From the NCBI GenBank assembly GCA_030248215.1, contig JASANG010003490.1, forward strand, positions 173,114 to 237,113: DNA of 64,000 bases. Reading direction: 5' to 3'. The notes below the pieces were generated by a model, which did no database searches, had not been told where the DNA came from, and saw nothing but the letters and a program-made list of their open reading frames with translations. Shown in pieces: positions 10,355-23,415 of this stretch (positions are counted from its first letter, which is position 1; each line of letters opens with the position of its first letter). The position numbers and the translations under genes are program-made. The stretch is from Enoplolaimus lenunculus. Its lineage: Eukaryota; Nematoda; Enoplea; Enoplida; Thoracostomopsidae.

Positions 10355-12761
10355 ACCACTGATAGATGAAACAGTTATCTTGAATGACTTTAAATTTTAA
10401 TAAATATTTTGAACGCAACCAAAAACGGTCAATTTCATGACTGCGTTCACCAAAAAAATGTACGGTCGTTCATCGAAAATTCGCCCAAAGAAGTAAACCA
10501 ATTCTTTTGGGACTGTAATTTTAAATTATAAACGAGCTGTGCGTATTAACAAACAGCAAAACGGGAAGCAGATGGTTTGGTGTGGTTTTAGTTTGTTTAC
10601 CAGAAGAAAGTTTTTTAAGCCAAATGAACAGGGATTTAACGAGTCGTTTTGAACGACGAAGTCATTTGTTTTGTATTCTTTTGTCTAAAATTAGTTATCC
10701 TGCAAAAGCGGAGCGCTGTATTTTTTGTTGTGAAACTTGAATCTGTTGGTAATTTGAATAAGTATTCGTTGCGTAATGGTTAACACAGAATTTAATACAC
10801 TGGCTGAATGATACGCATTTGGAAATGTCAAAATACAGCTGCATTACGGTTTATCCAGTTGGTCCAACGTCGTTTACCGCTTGTACACGATCATTCCATA
10901 CTCAAATTCGAATTTCTCAGATATTCGATTTTTTGAGCTTGTAAATTGTAAGCTTACTCGTAAGCTGAAAACTTATTTTCATGGAAAATTGTTTAAGTTT
11001 TGCAGCATTTGATGTAGCTTAGGGAGTTACGTAAAATACTGTTGAATTTTCGACAACAGGAGAATTGGTTCAAGACTTATGATGTAAACAAGTCTGCTGC
11101 GCTTGCTGGCCACTGTCTCGGCCAAATCGTTTACCTACCATATTTAGGATATATGTTGAACTGTTTAAAATTTGACATTATTACTAAGATCGCTAAATTG
11201 GTGATGTTTCGCAATGAATCGTGATGCAGCTACAGCTCGGAAGGATGGGGTTAACTTAAATATTGTTTTTAGAACAGAGCTAGAAAAATAAACACTGTAT
11301 TTATTTGTATTTGCAGCATTTTTCTATTTAAAAACGCCTTAATACGCATTATATGCTTATACGCATAAGTGGCTTTTTGCTTAGTTAAACCCAATGTTAA
11401 TCTGGCTTCGTTTAAAATCTATGTATCACAGCATTGTGAGACTTTTTTGTGATAAACTTATGAAAGCAATGCAATCACAACATAACAGCGGATGGTAATA
11501 GGTTCGGCCCTTTTCAGGCTTGAAGCACACCCATTATGTATTGTATTGTTTTCGTAATTGGATGGTAAAACTTATATATATTGTTTTTAGGTTTGTTAAA
11601 AACGAATAAACGATAATAGTTAACGCTGGTGCTTACGATACGGTGTATACTATTCAACTATATAGTGATATAAGTATTATCTAACACGGGTTTATAATTT
11701 GTTCCCGATTTTTATGCGTTCGATATCTTTTTTGAAGCAAGTCATGGGTATGTTTGGTATATTATTCGCTGTTTTCGTTTTTACACATTTTTTATTTCTT
11801 AAACGGCTGTAAACAAGTTCATTTCAGGTTGAAGATCATAGTCTAGGTTTGGTATGGTACGTATTGCATTGCACACTACACCTGTATATCTTGTGTGCAA
11901 AAAAGCGCTTTCACAGGCTTTAGAATATGTAACCTATTAAATTTGTTGAAACTTTAAGCAAAACGTTTCCATGCTTTACATTCTTGCTCGCAGAAAACTT
12001 AGCGGCGTTCCTGCGCTATAGGGAAAATATGCGGTAGGCACAATAGAAAATTAAAAGTCTCCATTTACCGCAACACGAACCAGTATTTACCCATCTAAAA
12101 GCAGCTTTAATATGTTATTTGGACCGCAACCGCAAATATTCTGTATATATCTGGTAGCTTTACTACGTATACCTGAATCGGATGCGAATCTCGGTTTTTT
12201 GCCAGATTTTATACCGGAACCGGATATACGGTTAATCCCTTTTGCTGTTATATACGCATGTATATGTATATATAGAGGTACTTACGCATATATGCACGCA
12301 TGTCTTTAGGCTTGCCCTAAAACAGTTGAGCTTATCCGGTCAGTAGCCGGGTTATGCGTTGTATTTGGTCACACCATCAGATACCAACTTCAGTATGCAT
12401 ATATAGTTATTTTGTTCTACGTATATACATTTGTATTTATCATGAGGTTGGTTGCCTACAGCGTCTGTCTAGGCTCCTATGTTTGTTCAGTCATATATAG
12501 AAAATAGATATAATGGAATGGACTAGTTTCATTATTCTCATTTTACAACAATAAGACATATTTTCCATAGTGTTCAATTTTAGCAACATAATTATATATG
12601 GCTGTCGCTAGTGCTCATTTTATTCTTGCTAATACGCAAAGTTTTTACATTTGCACTAGCGGTTATCTATTTGTAGTTTAGTATTCACTGATTCCGCTAT
12701 CTTACTACTTACTAGGTATATATCTGGTATAAACGGTTAGATTTAGTTTACAAATATATAC
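10355..12761. other. Gene-free region
   Basis: No coding exon or complete repeat is supported. 12160-12240 has ATCGGATGCGAATC and ACCGGAACCGGATA motifs like the MITE cores elsewhere, probably a degraded element. The remainder is AT-rich with no visible structure. Confidence 0.4.
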
Positions 12762-13101
12762 TACAGATGTCCTGGAGCCGGGACCGGGGCCATACGGTAT
12801 CATGTACGATGTCAAAAAACAATGTCTCGTGGCACAATTTAGCCAGAATCCGAATGCAGCACAGTAAGTGTATTGCATTACCTTAGGCAAAATGTCGCGT
12901 GACGCGATATGGCAAATAAATGCATTTATAACACTAACTTCACAACATGGGAGTATCAACAAAGTGTCGCGTGGCGCGATATGATAAAAACGGTACCGCA
13001 CACCCAGGTACATGCTTACGCAAAAGGTACATAAAATTTGATGTTTAGTGTATTTTGCTGACCCCGGCCCCAGGTAAAATCCTGGCCCCGGGACATCTGT
13101 A
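12762..13101. mobile_element. MITE with 11-bp perfect ends and 8-bp target-site duplication
   Basis: TACAGATGTCC opens the element and GGACATCTGTA closes it. ATATATAC flanks it at 12754-12761 and 13102-13109. The inverted match continues imperfectly inward through GGAGCCGGGACC against GGGGCCAGGAT. Inside, three copies of a hairpin motif lie about 71 bp apart: a degenerate one near 12824, TCGCGTGACGCGA at 12895-12907 and TCGCGTGGCGCGA at 12967-12979. No transposase is encoded. The 8-bp duplication fits hAT, though the end sequence is not the usual CAGGG. Confidence 0.88.
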
Positions 13102-13492
13102 ATATATACGTAGTTAACAGTAACAAACAAAAGCAATCAAGCGCAAACTTTCAAAGTTCCAGCCTATGCTAAAAGCTTGAGCTAAACTTAAACATGGGAC
13201 AATGTAATAATATATAAACACTGTGGTGTGACTTCCGCCTTCCAGTAGGTATTAAATTAACGCTACTGCGGGCGTGGGGAGGGGGTACTAAACAAGTAAT
13301 AGTAATTTTTTCACTGTCTCACTTCTGTAACTCTTCTTAGCACCATGGTCACGCATGAGTACTTTTGGGTTTGTTCATGGGTTTTGATTGAAAATTAGTG
13401 TTGCAAATGTGCGCTGTAGGGCAAAATTGAATTACTTCCATTGCGTGTCAAGTCTGATTTTATAAAACTGGGCCTGATGGTACAGGGATGAG

Positions 13493-13894
13493 CGGTCTCG
13501 GTTTTGATGTGTATCTCGATAAAAGTCACCGTTTTCAGCTGGGCTCGGTCTGGGCTTGTTTGAGTCTCGGTAGTGTCAAACCAATGACTAAAACTAACTG
13601 ACCAACTAAATTTGAAAGTTTTTTGCCAAATTCGTTTGTTAACGGAAAACTTGTGATATACATACCATACCGTAGGCAAAAACTAAACCAAAATTTATTA
13701 AAAAGCCTTCATATTACAAAAGCAAAAATACCGTGTTACTTAAACAGCTAGAAAATTCAACAAAATTATTAAAAACCTCACGACGTAAATTCTTTTTTTA
13801 CAAATTTGTCAAATCGTACTATTAGACTCAATTTGCTGGTCCCGCCCGCTCTTCAATCTCAGTCTCTGTGTTTTGCAGAAACCTCCCGTCCCTG
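13493..13894. mobile_element. hAT-type MITE with GGTCTCGG motifs
   Basis: CAGGGATGAGCGGTCTCGG opens it and CTCCCGTCCCTG closes it. Internal GGGCTCGGTCTGGGC, GAGTCTCGGTAG and CTCAATCTCAGTCTC show the family motif on both strands. The flanks TGATGGTA and TGGTGTAA match at only five of eight places, so the insertion is old or the ends are slightly off. Confidence 0.65.
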
Positions 13895-14348
13895 TGGTGT
13901 AACTGTCTTCTCAACTGAAAAGCTGCATAACATTTAGAGTCTTAACTTCATTCGAGAGTCGTCAAGTTCTGAAGTTGTGCGGTTGATCTGTATTGTATTT
14001 AGCCGGTTATTTTCATTTTTTTCTACTGTTACACGCGTAGTGCATTTCATTCATAGCCAAACCGTCACGGATTGATTTGGTTTTTGCCTCGCAGCGTATT
14101 AACAGCGTTTAGGTCATTGTTCATATTCATTTTTATTCAAACCGTCAGAGCGATTACCGGCTGCAATATTTGCCGCTAGAGGTTCAGCTTGTTTGCTATA
14201 TATGTTTGAGTTTTTTTATATTTATTTAAGTAAGCAGTCTGCATCATTGAACTTTGACTTATTTTTAATAAACGATATATCGTTATCGTGAAATGTACAT
14301 TCAATGAAAGACAAAACCGAAGAGCCGTCAGCCTGTGTGTTTTACAAG

Positions 14349-14749
14349 CAGGGTTCCAACAGGAACTAAGTTTTTCCTACAACAGGAACAGGAACCGGAA
14401 TAATTGTGAAATAATTTTCATCTCCGAATTACTGTTGGATTTTTTAGAAAACTATCCAACAAATGGCGTAAGCGAATTTTCAGCTATTTAATTAGAAAGT
14501 TTAACGAAAACACATCAAATTTTTAATCATACAGTTTACTAACCAAATTGAACTAATTGCAAAAACACTCATTTTCGAAATAACTTTTTAAAGACAAAGC
14601 TTCCAATATGTATATAGATGATTATGAGTAATTCATCAGCAGTAAAAACTCCGGTTCCTGCATCTTTGAATGTAGAAACATGAACGTGAACAGGAATTGA
14701 ATTTTTGCAGGAATTCTGCGGAACAGGAATCCCGGTCGGCTGAACCCTT
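14349..14749. mobile_element. hAT-type MITE with GGAACAGGAACCGG motifs
   Basis: The left end CAGGGTTCCAACAGGAAC and the right end GGTCGGCTGAACCCT are inverted partners. Short GGAACAGGAACCGGAA runs fill the left subterminal part and GAACAGGAATCCCGG the right. No target-site duplication is recognisable. A second CAGGGTTC at 14767 may begin another damaged element. Confidence 0.55.
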
Positions 14750-15219
14750 CTATATATGCATATATCAGGGTTCAATGGGATATAAAAAGCATCGAAGCCG
14801 AAACCGGTATGGACAATAATTAAACTTTGCCACCATCTGGTTGCACACTGCTGTATATTCGTCTGTAGTTAGTACTTGTACTACCTAGTATTGCAAAGCT
14901 GTGAAATTAACTTAACCATATATAAGAGAATTATAGTACACGAAGTTGAAAATTTTTTACACATTTAAGCTTCTCCTGACCTCCTTTATTCTTTTCACAT
15001 CGAGATACAGTTCCTTCGGCACCAGAATTTTATGCGAAAACGTTCAGCAAGTATTTACTAGGTATTGGACACAGTTTGTGGAACTGAGTGTAGTAGTATG
15101 AAATGTATATACCGCCATCTGACCAAGGCGAAAATGGTAAATCCCGGCTGGCAGGCACTTAACGGAAAAGTGCGATGTTTCTTGCTTAACGCGTGCGTAT
15201 TATTAATATTTTGTATTTT

Positions 15220-15418
15220 GGCCAATGTTACTTTTAGGGGCGTAACAGTACATTAAGCGTATTCATTAGCCTAAGCCTACGTAAGTGTTGCAAAAATGTG
15301 TTCCTATGCCTAAGCCTAAGCCTACGCCTAAGCCTAAGCAAAAAATATCATCTAGAATCTGAACCTACTCTTTTATAGACCCACAAAAACCTGGACGCCC
15401 CTTAAAGTAACATGGGCC
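15220..15418. mobile_element. MITE with GGCCCATGT ends and a TTAGGC core
   Basis: The ends are 24-bp inverted repeats matching at 22 places: GGCCAATGTTACTTTTAGGG plus GCGT on the left, against GGCCCATGTTACTTTAAGGG plus GCGT read from the right. The middle (15306-15339) is a CCTAAG array, i.e. TTAGGC on the other strand. Elements with GGCCCATGT-type ends and similar cores lie at 44505-44660 and 53099-54170. Confidence 0.8.
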
Positions 15419-17771
15419 GATATTCTTATACGTAGACGTAAGGTTACCATTAGTATAATGTGATTTACGCCAACTACCCTACACACAACACGTGTCATTC
15501 ATGGTTTGACCAGAAACTGTCGTTGTGCTCACTAGGCAACATGTTAACCTTCTAAAAGATACATAGAATATGAATCACCGAATAATTTTCGCGGTATGAA
15601 AACAAACCATTGGTGCGGCCTCTAGCAAAGGCAGCTACGAGTAACGCTTCAACAGACGGCGAAAGCTGCAGTCTTACTCTTGGCGCAGTGAGTAGCAAGG
15701 TCCTGTTGGGCTGAGTTACCATAGAAGAGCGGTAATTCGCTGCACAAAAGTGCTGCAACAGTGTATAGAGACCAGCAAAATTTGCAATTGCCGATGCAGT
15801 ATTTGAAACAAAATTGGGTGGTCAAAGTAGTGTTAATATAATTTGGTAATTTTAGCAAATATCCGTAAAAACTATTTAGTTTGGGCTTATTTTAAGAAAT
15901 CCCGACAAGCAACTCCTAAAATTGTCCCAAAACTTGAAGCCAACCGCATTGAACGATAAAATATGTATTTGTGCAACTATGCAAAACTTTACATAATATC
16001 GAAATTGCCGGAACCTCCAAGAGCTTGGCCTGAAACATCTGATTCGCAATTTGGTTCATATATTCGAAAAGTTTGGCTTTCGGTGACTGTTTTTGGCATT
16101 CTAACAATAGTAGCTTTATTCAGTGCTATTTTTTGCTTCAAATCCATGCCGTTTGTATGAGTTCACTAGATTTGTTTCTTAAAATTGAAATTTGATAGCA
16201 GTTATTGAAGTATATAAGTGTCTGGCTTTTTGCAACATATGTGTGCGTAGTAGTATATCATGCTGATTGGGTTTTATTTTGTACGCTGTTGGCATTGTAG
16301 AAATTTGAATCTTCACGTTGGCTATTTTATTTTTGACTTTGTGAGCACATTATTTTTAGTTTTTATCTGTGCTTTGCTACTTGAACTGAGTCGCTAAACT
16401 GCTAATTTAAAGGAGTTAACGTTCAGTATATGGAATTGATGGAAAAACTCAATTTTCAATCCTAAGCCTGGCAAAAGCATTTCGGATCAGATATCGAAAC
16501 CAGGCTACCTCAAAAATGCCGGATTCCACTGTTGCACTTAGATTATTATGCATATGACGTCTTGAGATGTGAATATTGCGTTTATCAGTAATTAGGCAAT
16601 AACGAACGACTTTCGCTCAAATCTAGGTGCGGTGACTAAAAGGATATATATACATTACTTAGTGCATTAAATTATTTCAAATAAACTATCTACATTAAAT
16701 CGTTTGGGCGGCGATTGCAGAAATGTTTATATTGCATTTAGCCACATAGCGAATATGCTTAGCCGCCACTCCAGTTGTCATAGTGGCTAGCTACCGTAGC
16801 AGCGGCGCCTGATATTTTAACTGCAGGCAGATCAAAATGTTTAACATAAAACCACGTAATAAATCACGCCATTGAATACACTAAACCAATGCGGACGCCA
16901 ACAAAAATGGCATACGGACGTATTGCTTAATCACTAATGTAGTATTCTGTACGTAACACCGTAGGCATAGAGTTGGTTATTTATAAACAATCAGGAGCCG
17001 TTGACACGGTGGCTAGCCACCATCACAATTGATTCAAAGTTAACAATTAATAGCGTATAAATGAATTTCATTTCTAGTCTTGGTTTTCGTGTGAGTCGCG
17101 TACGACGCTATGGTTCAGTCAAACCAATCCAACAAGATAGGGTTGGCTTATTGTGGGGACCATATTGTAGATCTGTTCGAATAATGATGCGGTTTTTAAC
17201 AAAACTAAATAGCTCCATATATGCTGTTATAAATGCAGCAATTGCTTAACTTTTTGATCTCTCCAGTTCCAGTCGCGCTAGATTTTGTGGCGAAAAATCA
17301 GGATTATTCAAGATCAGTGAGTAATGTATTAAACAAAACAATTTATCTTCGTAATATTTTGTTTGCGTCTACACAAATCATTTATACACCAGTCGTGACT
17401 CATATTTGGCTCATATTTCGAATAATAGAAGTTAAGCAAGCCGGTGCCAGTCGTTTATATCTTGTTATAAGTACGTACTACCGATGAACGGTTTGCGGAC
17501 AGAAGGCCGCCGGACAAGTGGTCGCCGGACAGATGGCCGCATGACAAAAGATTGTCCGGACAAAATACCGCCTGGACAAGAGACTACCTGGACAAAATGC
17601 CGCTTGGCGACCAAAGGCCGTCCATACCAAAGACCGCCCGATAACCGTAAGGACTGTACAGATGGAATTTTTTTGCAAATATTGTTGGTTATTTAAAACA
17701 TCGAAATGCTTCTACCGCTTTTAGAAACGCGTTCTGCGAGTTTTTGGTAAGCTGAAGTCATGGTTGCCAAG

Positions 17772-18143
17772 CAGGGTGCAACGGTTTCGGTAAAATTCTT
17801 ACCGGAATGAAAAATTCCGGTAATAAAATTTGGCTGGTGGACACTATGGTATTTTAATAAAAGAATGACGATAAATGTTAAATAGATTTCATTAATATAG
17901 TATGCAAACCTTGACAATCGTCGAAAATAAAATATCGAAGGCAGATTTCGTTTCCGTGGATATGAAAATCTAAAATACAGCAGATAAAGTGAATATCTAT
18001 CTCCAAGTAGGGTTATTTCACCAGTAATACTGCAAAAAAGAAAATTAGAATGACTTTTTCGGTGGCATGTATTTTTCATTTTCCGTTTCCGGTAATTTTT
18101 TGAAATTCCGGTTCCGGTAAATTGTAATTTCGGTTGCACCCGG
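17772..18143. mobile_element. hAT-type MITE with perfect 8-bp target-site duplication
   Basis: CAGGGTGCAACGGTTTCGGT opens it, and TTCGGTTGCACCCGG closes it, with one base off the expected CCCTG. TTGCCAAG is duplicated exactly at 17764-17771 and 18144-18151. Subterminal motifs are TTCCGGT and ACCGGAAT. No transposase frame is present. Confidence 0.9.
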
Positions 18144-18689
18144 TTGCCAAGGTATTGTACATACATACTGTATACATTCGTATATACACGTATTATGTTA
18201 AAATCACTGGCGGTCTCGTTCTTTACGGACTCGTTTACGTCATTAAAGTTCGCTTTGGTTTCGAATGAGCGCTTTAGTTAATGAGACCCGTGTAAAGTCA
18301 TTCGAACAATTTTGAGTGTTCTGATTGATAGAGCGGAATTTTGCGTTTTAACTGTGCAGTATTAGTGACATCGGCTGACAAGGTATAGTGCGTAAGATTT
18401 TTATAGTAAAACAATGTGTGGCAGTAATGTTGTAATTACGTATACATACATAATCAATCATTTTCGACGTTTACCCGAATTTTTCTTACCTAAGTCACCA
18501 TTACGAGCTGAACCATTGAAAATATGTTAACCGCAATTACTAAATCGCACAACTAAAAGCGTTGCGCTGCGAAAAAAACCTTCGTTTGATTAGTCTCTGA
18601 CGTACGTAATGGAAATGGGCTTTATTAAATGGCTTTATAACCTGTAGATTAATGGCGTCTTTCTCGTTCTCTCCTCACCCAGGCTGCTT

Positions 18690-18985
18690 TTTGCGTTATT
18701 ATTTCTCTAAGTATTAAGGTTACAATCGATCTGATTTCAGCACTGAAAAGTTTTTGTGTGCGAGAAATCTTAATTTAACGTTTATAAATCTCTAAAACAC
18801 ATAAATGAATAGCCGGATAGATACTATAAATCTGATCAGCAAATTAGGCTAATTTGGTGAAGCCTAAATTAAGACTTTTTTCAATTATTTCAGAATTATT
18901 ACGATTGCAAGCTATTTGATTTCAGTACTAGATGGTTTTTGGGTGCGAGGAATACCTATTACAAAGCAGACAAAATGAATAGCTA
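18690..18985. repeat. Dispersed repeat, tandem dimer (copy 2)
   Basis: Diverged second copy of the dimer at 5045-5360, with GTGTGCGAGAAATCTTAAT, GGTGCGAGGAATACC and ATGAATAGC in the same order. It is directly followed by a CAGGGTTGCAACAGGAAC end (18991), the start of another MITE whose right end I could not place. Confidence 0.6.
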
Positions 18986-19922
18986 GCTACCAGGGTTGCA
19001 ACAGGAACTAAATTTTGCCGGAACAGGAACAGGAATTGAAGTTCTATGCAGGAACCGGAGCAGGAACGGGAATTTGAAATATTTTTATCACCGAATTGCT
19101 ATTGAAGTTTTTAATGTAAATATTCTTATGATGAAAAATTTCGACTTCTGCAAATTGGTTAGCTGCTCCATAATTAGGCTTTGCAAACTTGTAATATTCG
19201 TCTCGAAGACTAGAAAAAAGTATGGACCAAAATATGCCGTATATATTTTTCACGGTCATACATCTGGTTCATGGTCAAATCGTTTAGCGCCATCCAAATC
19301 GTTACTACTCCGCTAAAACAGTTTTGTGATCATATGTCGCAAACAAATCGTCTGATGACAAAAAATTTAGCACCATTAAACTTGTCTACACAAGCTCCGT
19401 TGAATGCAACACAACGTTTAAAATTTTTTAAAATTATTTCGCATTCTGTTCGAGAAAACTGTATGCATTTTTCTTCTTTCAACGTTAAGCTGCTTATATT
19501 CATCTGTAGCCACACGGTCTCATAAAGGACACATTTGATTATCTACGTTTTTATTCTAACACATTTTTAATAGATGTCCTGTCACTTTCATACTCACATT
19601 TATATGCATGATGCCTTATCGGTAATATATTTACGCATGGTATAAAAGGCATAGAAAAAGCTTTCTTTCTAGTCAGTAATCTAACACATGAATGCCTTTA
19701 AATTTTAATGAGTATAAAAGGGTTGGAAAGTAACCTAAATTAAGGTTCAATATTTATTTTGGAGTTTTTGCCTATGCCGATTAAAGTGTATTCATAAGGT
19801 ATGAGACACTTTGTGTTCTGTTAAACCATGTATGCATTGACCGTGGTTACCAGAAAAAAACTACATTCTGCCAGAGTACGAACGAGGATTAAATTCGAAA
19901 AAACTTTCGCTACCAATAAATA

Positions 19923-20174
19923 CCTGTGCTGAGTATTGTTTGCAACAAGGCTGGTTATCCTGTGCTGAGTATTGTTTGCAACAAGGCTGGTTAACCTGTG
20001 CTGAGTATTGTTTGCAACAAGGCTGGTTAACCTGTGCTGAGTATTGTTTGCAACAAGGCTGGTTAACCTGTGCTGAGTATTGTTTGCAACAAGGCTGGTT
20101 AACCTGTGCTAAGTATTGTTTGCAACAAGGCTGGTTAACCTGTGCTGAGTATTGTTTGCAACAAGGCTGGTTAA
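19923..20174. repeat. Minisatellite, 7 x 36 bp
   Basis: Seven head-to-tail copies of a 36-bp unit (CCTGTGCTGAGTATTGTTTG, then CAACAAGGCTGGTTAA), differing by only a few bases. Because 36 is a multiple of three, a frame stays open through all copies (repeat CAEYCLQQGWLT), but nothing else supports a protein. Confidence 0.95.
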
Positions 20175-21638
20175 ATAGTATTTGTTGCTGGTGCAGTATT
20201 TTACTCCTATTATTGGACAGTTTGTAATATTTTATTCAGCGCACGCACATGAGAATGTGGTGAAAGATTTTTTACCTACGGAAATTTATTTTTTACCGCG
20301 GGTGTACCCGCGCAAAATTTCTTTACCAGTCACCTGACCCACCTTTGCCCGCGCAAAATTCCTTTACCATTACTCGCCCTTATTTTTAATTCTGCGTTCA
20401 AAACAATTGTGTAATTTTACAGTGCATTGATGTTACTCGCTACTTATATTTCACTCCATCGGTAAAAACAGTTTAAAATTTCAAGTTTTTCTACATTATC
20501 TGGTTTCAGGTTTTTTAATGAAAACTTTTAGTCGGGTAAAGAATCACAAATTTTTACCCGTGCTTTGAATTTCTCTAAGCATACCAATTCGGAAAGTTGG
20601 TTAGCTGTACCAGGTATGTTTGTAATTTAGTATAAATCGATAAGCTGTAATTCATTCGGACTACCTTCCCTAAAGTCCCAACCCAATACCAAAACTTGTT
20701 TCAATTGTTAAAAAGATCGCTTATAGAACACAAAGTGAAACCAATTTTGGAAGAAAAATTATCTGTACATTAAAATAAATTTTAAAAAACGGGTCACTGG
20801 TTTTTATTAACACAATACACAACCGTTTACAAAGAAATATTGTACTCGAAAACGGAAACCAAAATTTTGTTTCATCGGCTTAAAAAAGCCCTACGATGTA
20901 GGACATGCGTGCATATTTATTTTATAAATCCATTTTACGTAAGAGTTCAAATATGGAATATGAAACAAGAGTTCAAATAAGACAGCCTTGAAGAGAAGTG
21001 GAAATTTTGGTCTCGAAACTAACTCCTGGTGGTTCGACCAACCTGGGATCTTCATTATAAAATCACTGCTAGAGAATCCAAAGGTTGGTTTTGGCCTTGT
21101 TCCCGAGGAACTCTAGACATAGTCTTCATTTTTATCTGTCATCTGCTAAATAGAAAACTAGATTTATATGAAGATAATGAAATCAAATTGCCGGAATACA
21201 GCTACGGATTCGAACAGCTGAAAAAGTGCTAAATTATTTATATAATAAAAATAAATGCGTTACAGGCTTGTAGCCATGCTCGGATGCCTGAAACGGCTTT
21301 TATTAGACGCTTAATGCTTGTTCGGTTTGTCTGCAATTTAGCGTGTGACTGGTTATAGCTAATTTGTGGTTTGTAAAAAATTTTAATAGGTTTACTTTAA
21401 TTTTCGACATGGAATCCATTTGGTTTTATATTTACTTGGAGCCAGGGTTCCAACCGGAATAGATTTTTTTCTGAATCTTTGCCGAAATTGAATTTTCTGG
21501 TCGTAATCGGAATTGGAATTTTTAGTTTTGCATGTTTTATGGTTTTGTTAATGTTGTAGTGATATAACCGAATAGGTTTTATTTAATATTTTACACAGTT
21601 GGTGCACGGTGTAAGTTTTCAATCACAAGGTACAATTT

Positions 21639-22019
21639 AGGGATGCGCCGATTAATCGGCATCGGTAATCATCGGTACCTTTCGTGAGTATCGGCATCGG
21701 CAATGCAAACAAATAACCGATTCTTTGCCAATACGTTTTGCAGTTAATAGTCAGTTGGAATGCTATTAATTTCATTTCTGGGCGCATATCAGTGTGTCTG
21801 GTCAGGAAAACTGTTATCTCTCTTGCGTTTGTGTATTATAAGAAAATTAATTGAAATGAACCTTTCTTATAAAATTATAATCGTTTATGATGGTTAGGAT
21901 TTAAGGGTTCATATAATGATGTAATGCAGTATCCTATCTGTTTATTAAGCATTGTGTAGTAAAATTGGAATCGGCATCGGTATCGACATCGGCAAAAATT
22001 TTGGTATCGCCACGTCCCT
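21639..22019. mobile_element. hAT-type MITE with ATCGGCATCGG motifs
   Basis: The ends AGGGATGCGCCGATTAATCG and GGTATCGCCACGTCCCT are inverted partners. Flanks TACAATTT (21631-21638) and GACAATTT (22020-22027) match at seven of eight places. Subterminal DNA is built of ATCGGCATCGGTA repeats at both ends. A truncated relative lies at 23136-23415. Confidence 0.82.
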
Positions 22020-23135
22020 GACAATTTTCCAAATTAGGTGGATTTGCAATTTCATTTTATTTCGCTCTTTTTCACTGCCTCAAATCAAGGTGGAACATTT
22101 TAAGTTTAAACGTGAAATAGTTTTGATGGAGAAACACACGTAACCGAGAATACTGGAATTCCGGCACTGGAATCACACTCCGTCGAAATCGGGATCGGAA
22201 CAAAATTTTCTCGGAATTTCAACCGTAGGCGGAATACATGGATGGACACCGTGCCAGTACTGCAACAAATGCTGCCAGTGTAAAAGTTGTCTTAAAACAC
22301 AGTGTGGTTTTGATTGTAATTTTATTAAACAGTGGTGATTCAAAGTGGGTCTAGTTTGTTCATAGGTTTGGTGGGTCGTGCTCGTAAGCTGTGGGTCGTG
22401 GGTGACTGTTATGAGCCACATAGGTCGCGGGTAAATCATGTTACCCACTTTCAGGCTCTAATGAGTACAACACGAGTTCATTTTGAAATTCTCAAAAAAG
22501 ATACGTATGTACGTGATTGTAATAGTACTGTTGGTGGTGAAGCCGCTTTGATTTAACCCATGCCAGTGTCTGGTGTATGCTAACAAAAGTGTTCAAAACA
22601 CTTTTGATAGCTTTTTAATTGCGGGTCACATTCTAAAGTAAAAATTTCTCTTCGAACGATTATGTTGTCAACTGGAGGACCTAGAGTTTAACTGGGATTG
22701 AACTAGAACTGGAATTTTCATTTGGTATAGAAATAAATATGGTTTTGGTTGTCGTTTTTATATTGATCCAGTTATACCAGGCATTTCAATTGCAGCACAG
22801 ATTCTCAGCTGTTGGATTAGTAATTTGTGATGAAGTTAATTTTGTTGCTTTGCACTCGAATGGATTAACGTAACGTTTGTTACAAATGTTTAAAGACGGT
22901 TTAAGTAATAAAGTTTTAACATTTGTTAACAACGGCGGCAATTGCCAATTGGACATTTCTGGAAAAATAACTGACTTTGTGGTTTGTTTTTTGGTCGCTG
23001 TATTGGTTAGGGGAGTTTTGCACTGTTTTCACTTCTGTTTTGGTTTAATCTACCTGATTACGGAACAAATGGCGGATTGCGATTTTTCGTGTGAAGGTAA
23101 AGCAAAATTGATCCTCGTTCTGTTGCCTTGTTATT

Positions 23136-23415
23136 TGGGGTGTGCCGATTAATCGGCAATCGGTACGTCATAATCGGCAATTTTGTGAGTTATAAAAGAT
23201 TGCCGATTCTTTGCCGATACTTATTGCACACAACAGTCAGTTGGAATGCTATCAATTTCATTTTTGGGCGCATATCAGTGTGTCTGGTCAGGAAAGCTGT
23301 AATCTCTCACGTTTGTGTTTGAAAAATTAATTAAAATGAACCGCACTTGTAAAATTATACTCGTTTATAATGGTTAGGGTTTAAGTCTTTATATAATGAT
23401 GTACTGTAGTAGTAT
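23136..23415. mobile_element. Truncated copy of the ATCGGCATCGG MITE
   Basis: Shares with 21639-22019 the start GTGCCGATTAATCGGCA and a long inner block (CAGTTGGAATGCTAT, then GGGCGCATATCAGTGTGTCT, then GGTCAGGAAA). It lacks a recognisable right end. Confidence 0.75.

Larger units (their letters stand above)
13895..17771. other. Gene-free region around two MITEs
   Basis: Apart from the elements at 14349 and 15220, 15820-16015 is a diverged copy of the MITE family seen at 60738-61102 (GGTAATTTTAGCAAATATCCGTAA, then GAAATTGCCGGAACCTCC). 17480-17690 holds a degenerate GGACA-GGCCGC repeat (CCGGACAGATGGCCGC) open on both strands; I read it as repeat, not a gene. No exon is supported. Confidence 0.45.

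Noticed and set aside
15963-16160. 65-codon frame with a membrane-like end
   Set aside because: Its start lies in a diverged MITE copy (GAAATTGCCGGAACCTCC), so the frame is most likely repeat-derived.
17478-17696. Opposing frames over the GGACA-GGCCGC stretch
   Set aside because: A low-complexity repeat leaves both strands open. No homology or gene structure is seen.
19940-20227. 95-codon frame of CAEYCLQQGWLT repeats as a secreted repeat protein
   Set aside because: The frame exists only because the minisatellite unit is 36 bp. There is no signal peptide, no splice context and no non-repeat coding sequence.
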